In this document: positions 16,897 through 24,272 of the stretch, in pieces
Layout of the letters: each line of letters begins with the position of its first letter
Position numbering within the stretch: the stretch's first letter is position 1
From: Chloroflexota bacterium
GTDB lineage: Bacteria > Chloroflexota > UBA11872
Direction of reading: 5' to 3'
Length of the DNA: 64,000 bases
Assembly: GCA_022826485.1 (NCBI GenBank)
Contig: JAJDUU010000016.1
Span: 186,001-250,000, forward strand
The notes under the pieces: model-generated
Database searches by the model: none
What the model was told of the DNA's origin: nothing
The model's input: only the letters and a program-made list of their open reading frames with translations
Made by a program: the position numbers and the translations under genes

Positions 16897-18072
16897 GTGT
16901 CCGCGTCACGAATCCAATTCGCCGACCGCATCTCGGCTTTGCCGCCGTATCTCTTCGCGGAGCTCGACAAGCTGCGCGACGCCAAGCGCGCCGAGGGCGT
17001 GGACGTCATCAGCCTGGGCATTGGCGACCCCGACCTGCCGACGCCGTCGCCGATCGTGGCCGAGCTCGAGCGGGCGGTGCGCGACCCGGCCAATCACCGC
17101 TATCCCGAGTACTACGGCCTGGACGAGCTCCGCGCCGCCATCTCGGACTGGTATGCGCGGCGGTTCGACGTCACCCTCGACCCGGCCAGCGAGGTCGTGC
17201 CGCTCATCGGATCCAAGGAGGGCATCGCGCACCTGCCGCTGGCGCTGATCAACCCCGGTGACACGGTGCTGATGACCGATCCCGGCTACCCCGTCTACGC
17301 CATCGGCACGATGCTGGCCGGCGGACGCTCGCACCTGGTCCCGCTCACCGCCGAAAACTCCTGGCTGCCCGATCTGGAGGCCATCCCGGCCGAGGCGCTG
17401 GAGGCGGCCAAGCTGCTGTGGCTGTGCTATCCCAGCAATCCCACGGCGGCCATCGCGCCTTTCGAGTTCTTCGAGGAGGCGGTGGCCTTCGCCCGCCGCC
17501 ACGGGCTGGTGCTCGCCCAGGACGCGGCGTACTCCGAGGTGACCTACGACGGCACGCGCTGCCGCAGCATCCTCGAGGTGCCGGGCGCGAGCGACGTGGC
17601 GGTCGAGTTCCACTCCCTCTCGAAGACTTACAACATGACCGGCTGGCGCATCGGCTGGATGGTCGGCAACGCCGAGGTGGTCGAGGCGCTTGGGCGGGTC
17701 AAGACCAACGTGGATTCGGGGATTTTCCAGGCGGTGCAACTGGCGGGAATCGCCGCGCTGGACGTCTCGCAGCGCTGGATCGACAGCCGCAATGCCCACC
17801 TGCAACGGCGGCGGGATCTCGTGCTCGACGCCCTGCGCGCGTCGGGACTCCAACCTGAGACGCCCAAGGCAAGCTTGTATCTCTGGTCCCCGGTGCCCGA
17901 CGGCATGACGTCGGTCGACTTCGCGCACCAACTCATCGAATCGGCCGGGGTCATCGTCACGCCGGGCGTTGGATTCGGCGCCGGCGGGGAAGGGTATTTC
18001 CGCATTTCCCTCACCACGCCCGACGACCGCCTGCAGGAGGCTCTGGATCGAATCGCCGCGCTCAGCTTCTGA
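16897..18072 (+). CDS. dapL: LL-diaminopimelate aminotransferase (class I/II)
   Basis: PLP enzyme that makes LL-diaminopimelate directly from tetrahydrodipicolinate, bypassing the acylated intermediates. It has the fold-type I motifs SLGIGDPDLPTP, GSKEGIAHLPLA, CYPSNPTA and the PLP lysine in SLSKTYNMTGWRIGW. The start GTG has a G-rich site upstream (GGGGGCC). Length 391 aa fits. The family also contains other aminotransferases, but adjacency to dapF supports the lysine role. Its 3' end overlaps the likely hflX start region. Confidence 0.88.
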   Translation: MSASRIQFADRISALPPYLFAELDKLRDAKRAEGVDVISLGIGDPDLPTPSPIVAELERAVRDPANHRYPEYYGLDELRAAISDWYARRFDVTLDPASEVVPLIGSKEGIAHLPLALINPGDTVLMTDPGYPVYAIGTMLAGGRSHLVPLTAENSWLPDLEAIPAEALEAAKLLWLCYPSNPTAAIAPFEFFEEAVAFARRHGLVLAQDAAYSEVTYDGTRCRSILEVPGASDVAVEFHSLSKTYNMTGWRIGWMVGNAEVVEALGRVKTNVDSGIFQAVQLAGIAALDVSQRWIDSRNAHLQRRRDLVLDALRASGLQPETPKASLYLWSPVPDGMTSVDFAHQLIESAGVIVTPGVGFGAGGEGYFRISLTTPDDRLQEALDRIAALSF

Positions 18073-19339
18073 GAACGGCCCGCTTCAGGCTCGCGAGCGA
18101 GCCTTCCTCGTCGGCATTGACGGACTGGCGTCGCTGGGCGACTGGCCGGCGGAAACCTCGGTTGATGAGCTGGCGCGATTGGTGGGCACCGCCGGTGCAT
18201 CGGTTGCCGGACGCCGCTGCGTCAGAATCCGAGAGCCCAATCCCGCCACGCTGATCGGGCAAGGTCAGCTGCGGGAGACGATCGACGCCAGCCGTGCCGC
18301 CGCGGCGAACGTGCTGGTCATCGACGCCGAGCTGCTCCCGCGCCAGCAGCGAAACATCGAGCGGGCCTTCGAGGGCAAGGTGCTCGACCGCACCGGCGTG
18401 ATTCTCGACATCTTCGCCGCCCGCGCGCAGACGGCCGAGGGGCGTCTGCAAGTGGAGCGGGCGCAGCTCGAATACCTGTTGCCTCGCTTGTCGGAGCTAT
18501 GGGTCCAGTTTTCCCGGCAGCGGGGCGGCATCGGGCCCTTCCGCGGTCCGGGCGAGACGCAGATCGAGACCGACCGGCGGCTCTATCGCGACCACATCCG
18601 CGACATCGACGCCCGGCTGAAGCGCGTGCGCGAGCAGCGCGGCAGCCGCCGTCGCCGCCGCCGCGACGCCGGCCTCAACGTGGCGGCGCTCGTGGGATAC
18701 ACCAACGCCGGCAAGAGCTCGCTGCTGAATGCGCTCACCGATGCTTCGGTGCTGACCGAGAACCGGCTCTTCGCCACGCTCGATCCAACCACCCGGCGAC
18801 TGGACCTGCCGCAGGGCGGGGAGCTCTTGCTCACGGATACCGTTGGATTCATTCAGCGGCTGCCGCCACGGCTCGTGGATGCCTTTCGCGCCACGCTCGA
18901 AGAGGTGCTCGAAGCGCAGTTCCTGGTGCATGTCGTGGACGCGGCGGCGCCCGACATGCCGCGCCAGGTGCGCGAGGTGGAACGCACGCTCAGCGAGATT
19001 GGCGTGCGCGCGCGACCGCTGATCACGGCCCTCAACAAGAGCGACCTCGCCCCTGACGTCGACGTGGCCGACTTTCCCAACTCCGTGCGCGTGTCCGCCC
19101 TGACGGGGCAGGGATTGGATGAGCTGCGCGATCGGCTCGGCGAAGCCGCGCGCGCGTCGAGCGTCAACGTGACGGTGCGCATTCCTTACGCCGAGAGCGA
19201 GCTGGTGAGCCTGTTTCATCGTCGCGGCGCGGTGTTGCGCGAGGCGCATGAGCCGGACGGAACTCGGATCGAAGGCACGCTGCCGGCGGCGTTGGCCGGT
19301 CGCTATGACCACTACCGCGTCGAAGCCGAGCGCCCGTGA
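17969..19339 (+). CDS. hflX: GTPase HflX (start uncertain)
   Basis: Ribosome-associated GTPase that splits stalled ribosomes. The N-terminal HflX domain starts around ERAFLVGIDG, shows PNPATLIGQGQL and VLDRTGVILDIFAARAQT, then a coiled-coil linker and the GTPase with G1 GYTNAGKSS, G3 DTVGFIQRLP and G4 NKSD. The only canonical start in frame before the conserved domain is TTG 17969, which overlaps dapL by 104 bp; after the dapL stop no ATG, GTG or TTG precedes the domain. The true start may be non-canonical near 18070. The gene overlaps the next one by four bases (GTGA). Confidence 0.93.
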   Translation: MDSAPAGKGISAFPSPRPTTACRRLWIESPRSASENGPLQARERAFLVGIDGLASLGDWPAETSVDELARLVGTAGASVAGRRCVRIREPNPATLIGQGQLRETIDASRAAAANVLVIDAELLPRQQRNIERAFEGKVLDRTGVILDIFAARAQTAEGRLQVERAQLEYLLPRLSELWVQFSRQRGGIGPFRGPGETQIETDRRLYRDHIRDIDARLKRVREQRGSRRRRRRDAGLNVAALVGYTNAGKSSLLNALTDASVLTENRLFATLDPTTRRLDLPQGGELLLTDTVGFIQRLPPRLVDAFRATLEEVLEAQFLVHVVDAAAPDMPRQVREVERTLSEIGVRARPLITALNKSDLAPDVDVADFPNSVRVSALTGQGLDELRDRLGEAARASSVNVTVRIPYAESELVSLFHRRGAVLREAHEPDGTRIEGTLPAALAGRYDHYRVEAERP

Positions 19340-20661
19340 CCGCGACCGGCGGACTCCGGATCGGCGTCGCCGGCGGCGACATCACGCCCGCGGTCGGCAT
19401 TGACCTCTCCGGCTTCAGTCCCCGCATGGGGTCGGCGCTCGGCGTGCGTGACCCGCTCGAGCTGCACGTCCTGGCAGCTACCGGCGCGGGCTCGACCGTG
19501 CTGCTGGCGGCATTCGACCTGGTCGGGCTCACGCCGGCATGGATTCAGCGAACGCGCGCGCGCGTCAGCGCGGCGACGGGGATACCGGACGACCACCAGA
19601 TGTACGCCTGCACCCACGGACACGGGGGACCGGAAACCGGCGTGCTCCCGACCATGGGCGATCCGGATGACGACTATCTCGACCAGTTGGCGGCCACAAC
19701 CGTTGCCGTGGCGCAGGCAGCCCTGGAGCGGCAATCGCGGGCGGAGATCGTCATTGGATTCGGAACCTCGTTCGCCGGGGTCAACCGCCGCTCGCGGGCC
19801 GTGGCCCCGGATGGTCCGTGCGATGGCGAGCCGGACGACATCGACTCGACGCTCATTGCGGCGCAGGCGCGCGACGGCGATGGCCAGCCCGTCGTCACGC
19901 TGGTGAACTATGGCTGCCATCCGACGAGCAGCCGCGAACGGATCTTCTCCGCGGACTATCCCGGGCACTTGCGGCGGCGCGTGCGGCTGATCAGCGGCGC
20001 GCCGTGCCTCTTCATCAACGGAGCCGGCGCCAACGCGAACCTGCGCTTCGCGGATCCTCGCGCGCGCGGCTACGGCGAGGCCCGCGGCTACGGCAACGCC
20101 CTCGCGCTGACGGCGGTGCGGGCCCTGCAGGCGGGACGGCCTGCGGCTTCCACGGCGGTGGCGGCCGCCAGCCGTACGGCCACACTCGTACACGCCGACT
20201 TGCCGAGCCCGGCGGAAGCCCACGCGCTGCGAGCGGCAGGCGAGGCGAACGTCGAAGCTGCCGGCAGCGACGTCATGCGCCGCCACCACGAGGTCTACGA
20301 AGTCGAACACGCCGATCGTGTGCTGGCGGCGCATGACGATCCGGCGTGGACCGGGCGGCAGGAGGTCGAACTCCAGGCGCTCAGGATCGGTGACCTGGCC
20401 GTAATCGCCACGCCGGTGGAGCTGTTCGCCGCGGATGGGCAGGCCATCCGGGCCGGATCTTCGGCGCCGGTCACGATGGTCGCCGGATGGAGCAACGGCA
20501 ACTGGGGCTACCTGCCCACCCGTCGCGTGGCCGCGTACGGCGGCTATGAGGCCGAAACGGCCCATCCCTGGTACCAGCAGCCGGCGGCCTGGACGCCAGA
20601 GAGTGGCGACGCGCTGCGGGCGGCGGCCCAGGCATCCCTGGCCGAGCTCTTTAGCGCGTGA
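19336..20661 (+). CDS. Neutral/alkaline ceramidase N-terminal-like protein
   Basis: Resembles the N-terminal catalytic domain of neutral ceramidases, zinc amidases of sphingolipids. It begins GVAGGDITPAVGIDLSGF, has an HxH motif in CTHGHGGPETG, a further His in NYGCHPTS followed by SADYPG, and INGAGANANL. No signal peptide is seen, so it seems cytosolic, unlike secreted ceramidases. Length 441 aa. Such proteins occur in bacteria with no known sphingolipids, so ceramide is not assured as substrate; an amide hydrolase role is the safest reading. The last 11 bp overlap the convergent recombinase gene. Confidence 0.78.
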   Translation: MTATGGLRIGVAGGDITPAVGIDLSGFSPRMGSALGVRDPLELHVLAATGAGSTVLLAAFDLVGLTPAWIQRTRARVSAATGIPDDHQMYACTHGHGGPETGVLPTMGDPDDDYLDQLAATTVAVAQAALERQSRAEIVIGFGTSFAGVNRRSRAVAPDGPCDGEPDDIDSTLIAAQARDGDGQPVVTLVNYGCHPTSSRERIFSADYPGHLRRRVRLISGAPCLFINGAGANANLRFADPRARGYGEARGYGNALALTAVRALQAGRPAASTAVAAASRTATLVHADLPSPAEAHALRAAGEANVEAAGSDVMRRHHEVYEVEHADRVLAAHDDPAWTGRQEVELQALRIGDLAVIATPVELFAADGQAIRAGSSAPVTMVAGWSNGNWGYLPTRRVAAYGGYEAETAHPWYQQPAAWTPESGDALRAAAQASLAELFSA

Positions 20662-21679
20662 GCTCCTCGGGCGATCGGCGTCGGCGGCGCGCGCGGGCCG
20701 ACGCCTCGTCCACCGGCACGCTGAATCGATCAAAGACCTCGCGCAGGTGCGCCGTTTCATAGTGGGCGTAGATGCGCTTGGTCGTGTCCGGCGAGGCGTG
20801 TCCCAGGATGTCCTGCACGTGCGAGAGGTTGGCGCCTCGATTGAGCAGCGAGGTGGCCTTGAGGTGGCGGAAACCGTGGGTGGTCGCGGTGACTCCGACG
20901 GCAGTTGCGTAGCGCTTCACGATCTTCCACACCGATTGCGGTGATAGCCGTAGACGTTCGCCGCCGCGCCCCGGATCGCGTGGCGCGCCGCGGTGTCGAA
21001 TGAAGAGCGGCACGTAGGTGTCGCGACGCAGGCCCAGATAGGCGCGCAGCGCCTCGCGCGCGTCGTCGTCGAAGAAGACCACGCGCTCGCGCCGGCCCTT
21101 GCCGGTAATCAAGGCCTGCTGGGCGTGTCCGTCGTCGACGTCGCGGCGATCGAGCCGCGCCACCTCGGCGCGGCGCATGCCCGTGCCGTAGAGCACCTGC
21201 AAGAGGGCGCGATCGCGGGCGAAGCGCAGCCGCGTCTCCTCGCCGGCGTCGGCGGGAATGAGTGCCGGTAGCTCGTTCTTGACATAATCGACAATGATTG
21301 ACAATGCATCATCCACACGCGGCGTGCGATAGCGGGGCGCGGCCCGTACGCCGTGGAGTCGCTCCACGGCCCGCTCGATCGAGAGCGTGGTCAGCGACCC
21401 CTCGCGGAGGCAGTGCCGCAGGAAGGCGCGCGCGGCGGCGACGTAGGTGGCGATTGTCGCCTCACGCTCAGGACCAAGCTCATCGGCCAGCGCCAGATAG
21501 AAGCCCTCGAGCGCGCCGTCGTCCAGCCGGTCGAGCGTGATCTCGTCGGATCCGGCCTCCTCGCGCGCCCACGACGTGAAGCGGCGCAGACCGGTGGCAT
21601 AGGTGCTGCGGGTACGGGGCGATTTTGCCCGCAGGCTGTCTAGGAAGCGCTCGGAGGCGGCGTGCAACGTTCGATCCAT
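20651..21679 (-). CDS. Xer-like tyrosine recombinase
   Basis: Site-specific recombinase of the XerC/D-phage integrase family, 342 aa from ATG 21679. An N-terminal SAM-like core-binding domain (about 5-110) precedes the catalytic domain with the complete set: Arg in GTGMRRAE, Lys in GKGRRERV, HGFRH, LGHAS and the nucleophile Tyr in RIYAHY. A basic tail follows. No transposon or phage genes are near, which favours a chromosomal Xer role over a mobile integrase, but the two cannot be separated by sequence alone. A strong promoter-like TTGACA-17-TAAAGT lies directly upstream. Context of XerD-like half-sites on both sides is described in the findings. Confidence 0.9.
   Translation of the reverse strand: MDRTLHAASERFLDSLRAKSPRTRSTYATGLRRFTSWAREEAGSDEITLDRLDDGALEGFYLALADELGPEREATIATYVAAARAFLRHCLREGSLTTLSIERAVERLHGVRAAPRYRTPRVDDALSIIVDYVKNELPALIPADAGEETRLRFARDRALLQVLYGTGMRRAEVARLDRRDVDDGHAQQALITGKGRRERVVFFDDDAREALRAYLGLRRDTYVPLFIRHRGAPRDPGRGGERLRLSPQSVWKIVKRYATAVGVTATTHGFRHLKATSLLNRGANLSHVQDILGHASPDTTKRIYAHYETAHLREVFDRFSVPVDEASARARRRRRSPEELTR
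21279..21287 (+). repeat. TTGACATAA motif, copy 4
   Basis: Exact 9-mer on the plus strand inside the recombinase gene; the coding (minus) strand reads GAT TAT GTC AAG. Confidence 0.7.
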
Positions 21680-21686
21680 GGCGTTG

Positions 21687-21715
21687 ACTTTACATAACAC
21701 GATCACCCGTGTCAA
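21687..21715 (-). promoter_or_regulatory. Promoter of the recombinase gene, probably leaderless
   Basis: On the minus strand TTGACA (21715-21710) is a perfect -35 box, followed after 17 bp by TAAAGT (21692-21687) as -10. Initiation would fall near 21680, directly at the ATG at 21679, so the mRNA is probably leaderless. The -10 overlaps the TTTACATAA motif, so a protein bound there could control expression. Confidence 0.55.
21689..21697 (+). repeat. TTTACATAA motif, copy 5
   Basis: Exact 9-mer (TTTACATAA variant) in the 96-bp gap upstream of the recombinase, overlapping its -10 box. Last plus-oriented copy before the orientation switch. Confidence 0.75.
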
Positions 21716-21775
21716 GTACTCGTTACCGCCGGTGCGGGCGCATGACGCACCGACGCCTAGTCCGCCTCCCGCAAA

Positions 21776-22360
21776 CTACGCGTCCTCGAGCAGTCCTCCG
21801 GCTTCGGCCACCCGCCAGAAGGCGTAGTCGGCGTGATGGACGATCGTGTTCTCCAGGCTGCGCTCGACGAGCTCGCCCTCGCCCGAGTGGGCGCCCGCCA
21901 TGTGCGCCACCTCTTCGGGCAGGCCCACCGTCAAGCAGATGTGCACGCCATAGGCCGGATGGCGGATCGACGGACGTCCCGCCTTGCGCGGGGCTGCTTG
22001 CCAGCGCGCCTGATTCACCGGATCGAACTCCCACGGCTTGCCCACGTCGTGACAAAGCGCGCCGGCAATGAGCAGGTCGCGGTCGAGGGGCAGCGACGGA
22101 AACTGACGCTGCATCGAGTCGCCAAGCTGAATCGCCAGCTGCGTCACGCCGCGGATGTGGTCGGCCTGCGTGCCGTCGATGAGCGTCGGCATACCCGGGT
22201 TGCCGGACGCCGGAATCTCAGCGATGGCGTTAAAGCTGCTGCCGGCCAGCGCCGTAGCCCACGCCTCGACGACCTTCTCGCGCAGGTCCGGGTCAACGAT
22301 CTCAGCGACTTCCGGCAGCTCGGCCCTGACTCGCTCGCGATCCGCATCCGTGATCGACAT
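21776..22360 (-). CDS. HD-domain phosphohydrolase-like protein
   Basis: Metal-dependent HD-domain protein of 194 aa. ATG 22360 is chosen because GGGAGGAG lies at the right distance upstream. The HD ligand pattern is visible: His in DHIRGV, His-Asp in GALCHDVGKPW, His in RHPAYGVHI and a late Asp in VHHADYAFW. Such proteins hydrolyse nucleotides or phosphoesters; the substrate is unknown. A 14-bp inverted repeat lies 93-124 bp upstream and could be its operator. It is transcribed toward the recombinase gene. Confidence 0.82.
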   Translation of the reverse strand: MSITDADRERVRAELPEVAEIVDPDLREKVVEAWATALAGSSFNAIAEIPASGNPGMPTLIDGTQADHIRGVTQLAIQLGDSMQRQFPSLPLDRDLLIAGALCHDVGKPWEFDPVNQARWQAAPRKAGRPSIRHPAYGVHICLTVGLPEEVAHMAGAHSGEGELVERSLENTIVHHADYAFWRVAEAGGLLEDA

Positions 22361-22452
22361 GGCGTCTCCTCCCGCAGCGGCGACCGATTCAGTGTGCCGC
22401 AGGTGAAAACCGCTTCGCGAGCGCCGAGGCATGGGACGGTGCTTTCGGATAG

Positions 22453-22484
22453 ATAGTAGAACTAATGCGTATTAGTTCTACTAT
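22453..22484. promoter_or_regulatory. Perfect inverted repeat, dif-like or operator
   Basis: Arms ATAGTAGAACTAAT and ATTAGTTCTACTAT are exact complements around GCGT. Read as 11-6-11 (22455-22482) the inner edges are TAA and TTA around a six-base centre TGCGTA, the layout of dif sites; 16 of 28 positions agree with E. coli-type dif. It lies between the last plus-oriented and first minus-oriented TTRACATAA motif, under 1 kb from a Xer-like gene. The full symmetry is higher than in known dif sites, so an operator for the HD gene is the main alternative. No T tract follows, so a terminator is unlikely. Confidence 0.6.
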
Positions 22485-22770
22485 TGCCAATCAAATCAGG
22501 GGGTCTGCGGCAGGCGTTGCGCTACGTCACGGCCTCGTCATCGACGTGCCGTTCCGTTGGTCTTGGCGCCAGCCGAGTTAAGCGTATGCGCATATCGCGG
22601 TGCCTGCTGGGAGTCCCGGCCGCCATGCCGTCGTGTTCGACCGCTGCCACCGAAGCAACATGCGAACCTCTCGATCTTCCCACCCGTCCTCGGGGTACAT
22701 GCCGCGGCATGTTGCATTTCCACTCCAGTCACCCGAGCCTTCGACCGCACCCAATCACACACCGAATTGC

Positions 22771-22779
22771 TTATGTAAA
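22771..22779 (-). repeat. TTTACATAA motif, copy 6
   Basis: Exact match on the minus strand (TTATGTAAA on plus) in the gene-poor region. First minus-oriented copy. Confidence 0.75.
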
Positions 22780-22826
22780 GTAGTGGGCCATCCGCGGCTC
22801 CACGCCCAGGCAGCCTGCGGCCTCCG
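22771..22826 (-). pseudogene. Short relic resembling the 3' end of the enolase-superfamily gene
   Basis: On the minus strand codons read EAAGCLG then run to a TAA at 22771. The neighbouring enolase-superfamily gene ends EAAGCLVGSA with 18 of 19 matching bases over GAGGCCGCRGGCTGCCTGG, in the same frame. In both places TTTACATAA lies about 35-38 bp beyond. A duplicated and decayed gene end is the simplest reading; the fragment is very short. Confidence 0.35.
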
Positions 22827-22868
22827 GAAACTCACAGCAGTCTTGGGGGCCGTCCCCGTCGATTCGCG

Positions 22869-24125
22869 CTATTCCCGGACCCGCTTGCCGTTCAGCACGG
22901 TCCCGATAGGCGTGTACCTCACCAGGTAGCGATACGTGACGATTCCGACCAGTCCGGTGACGACACACACGATCAGGAACTTCACCTCCGCGCTCCAACT
23001 GACGCCGGTGAGGCGCTCCAGCCAGCCTTGCCGGTCGAGGTGGGCGAGATAGAACGTAAGCAGGGCAACCACGGGCAGGTGGATGATGTAGATCCAATAG
23101 GAAGAATCCGCCAGCCACCGAATCCACCGGCGGGGAATCCGCAACAGCCGTTCAAAGAGTCCGATCAGTCCCAGGCTAAACAGAACCGACAAAACGCCGT
23201 AGAGAATCACGTCGGCCAGTTGCAGCGGCGCCACAGCCTCGGCGCCGCCGGGCAGCTGAGATTGAGACATCACGTCGATCGTTCCGAGCAGCTCCAGATG
23301 CCCGAGATATCCCGCTAGAGCGGTGACCCACAGCGCGGCCAACGTCGTCGTCCCCCTGAGCCGTTCGATGAAGTCTCGCCTCGCGTACAGCCCGTAGCCG
23401 TAAAGGAAGAAGAGCGCGCCGTACAACACGTCCGGCCAGTTCAAGGGCCACAGGGGCTTCGACTCGTCGCCGGCCCGGACGATGAGCAGCAGCACGGCGC
23501 TTGCCGCCAGTAGCAGCGGTATGCGGGTGTAGATGGTGAGGTTCAGAATCCTGCCGAGGGTTGCCAGGCCGTCACGGCGCACGAACGGCCGTCGCCGCCA
23601 ATGCCCGATCAGCGGACGGAAGGCTGCCACCGCGGCGTACATCAGCATGAGGTAGTAGAGAAACCACAGATGCGCGACGAGCTCGCCGCTGGAGTCCAGG
23701 TCTGGCGTGTCGGAAGTCCAGCCTTGGAATGCCTCGGGAGACAGGATGCCGTACCAGCCGTACACCCAAATAGGCGGGACGATGACGGCCATGACCGCGC
23801 CGAACAGCACCAGCGGCAGGGCGATCCGCTTGAGCCGGTCGCGGACGAACGCGGACGTGGATCGACGGGCGAGCACGAGGTGGGTGAAGAACCCGGCCAT
23901 CAGGAAAAACGTCGGCATGCGCCATAGGTGGATAACGTCGAACACCACGAACAGCAAGACCGACTGATCATCGTCCGCGGGCCAGATGTGCTCGAAGCCT
24001 GCCAAGCGCGAGAAATATGGCAGCGTCGCGTGCAGCACGATGCCCAGCAGCATGGCGAATCCCCGCAGACCGTCGAGTCCGTGATATCGCTGGACCGGTG
24101 ATTCACCTGCGGCTTGCACGCGCAT
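22869..24125 (-). CDS. Acyltransferase-3 family membrane protein (OpgC-like)
   Basis: Integral membrane O-acyltransferase of 418 aa with about ten helices. The N-terminal YHGLDGLRGFAMLLGIVLH holds the family motif, with the conserved His of LHATLPYF nearby, and HLWRMPTFFLMAGFF follows the acyltransferase-3 pattern. The overall form resembles glucan-modifying OpgC/MdoC proteins. It would transfer acyl groups to a surface glycan or lipid; the acceptor is unknown. The ATG at 24125 lacks a strong ribosome site. It follows the enolase-superfamily gene on the same strand after 147 bp. Confidence 0.85.
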   Translation of the reverse strand: MRVQAAGESPVQRYHGLDGLRGFAMLLGIVLHATLPYFSRLAGFEHIWPADDDQSVLLFVVFDVIHLWRMPTFFLMAGFFTHLVLARRSTSAFVRDRLKRIALPLVLFGAVMAVIVPPIWVYGWYGILSPEAFQGWTSDTPDLDSSGELVAHLWFLYYLMLMYAAVAAFRPLIGHWRRRPFVRRDGLATLGRILNLTIYTRIPLLLAASAVLLLIVRAGDESKPLWPLNWPDVLYGALFFLYGYGLYARRDFIERLRGTTTLAALWVTALAGYLGHLELLGTIDVMSQSQLPGGAEAVAPLQLADVILYGVLSVLFSLGLIGLFERLLRIPRRWIRWLADSSYWIYIIHLPVVALLTFYLAHLDRQGWLERLTGVSWSAEVKFLIVCVVTGLVGIVTYRYLVRYTPIGTVLNGKRVRE

Positions 24126-24248
24126 GATCTTGGCTGGGTTGGGACCGATCGTCCCGGAGGCCCGATGTCGGACGTGACGCCATGCTCGACCAAGCGTCCT
24201 GAAACAAAGGCGCGGCTTTGGCTGAATACTCGAGTGTCGTATTGAGAT

Positions 24249-24257
24249 TTATGTAAA
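24249..24257 (-). repeat. TTTACATAA motif, copy 7
   Basis: Exact match on the minus strand, in the 147-bp gap between the acyltransferase and the enolase-superfamily gene. Confidence 0.75.
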
Positions 24258-24272
24258 CCAAGACGCCGTTGG

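Larger units (their letters stand above)
22361..22868. other. Gene-poor region of 508 bp
   Basis: No convincing gene. It holds the 5' region of the HD gene, the perfect inverted repeat at 22453-22484, an A/T-rich patch, one TTTACATAA copy and a short stretch resembling the 3' end of the nearby enolase-superfamily gene. The segment 22490-22765 contains only out-of-pattern short frames and looks noncoding or decayed. Confidence 0.6.

Noticed and set aside
21241-21310. Tandem-like ATTGACAATG repeats near 21285-21305
   Set aside because: They lie in the recombinase reading frame and are explained by coding sequence; only two imperfect units.
20651-21679. Integrase marking a prophage or genomic island
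   Set aside because: No phage, transposition or conjugation genes and no attachment repeats or tRNA nearby; codon use looks native.
22484-22783. Plus-strand reading frame of 99 codons in the gene-poor region
   Set aside because: No ribosome site, no recognisable domain, irregular composition; treated as noncoding.
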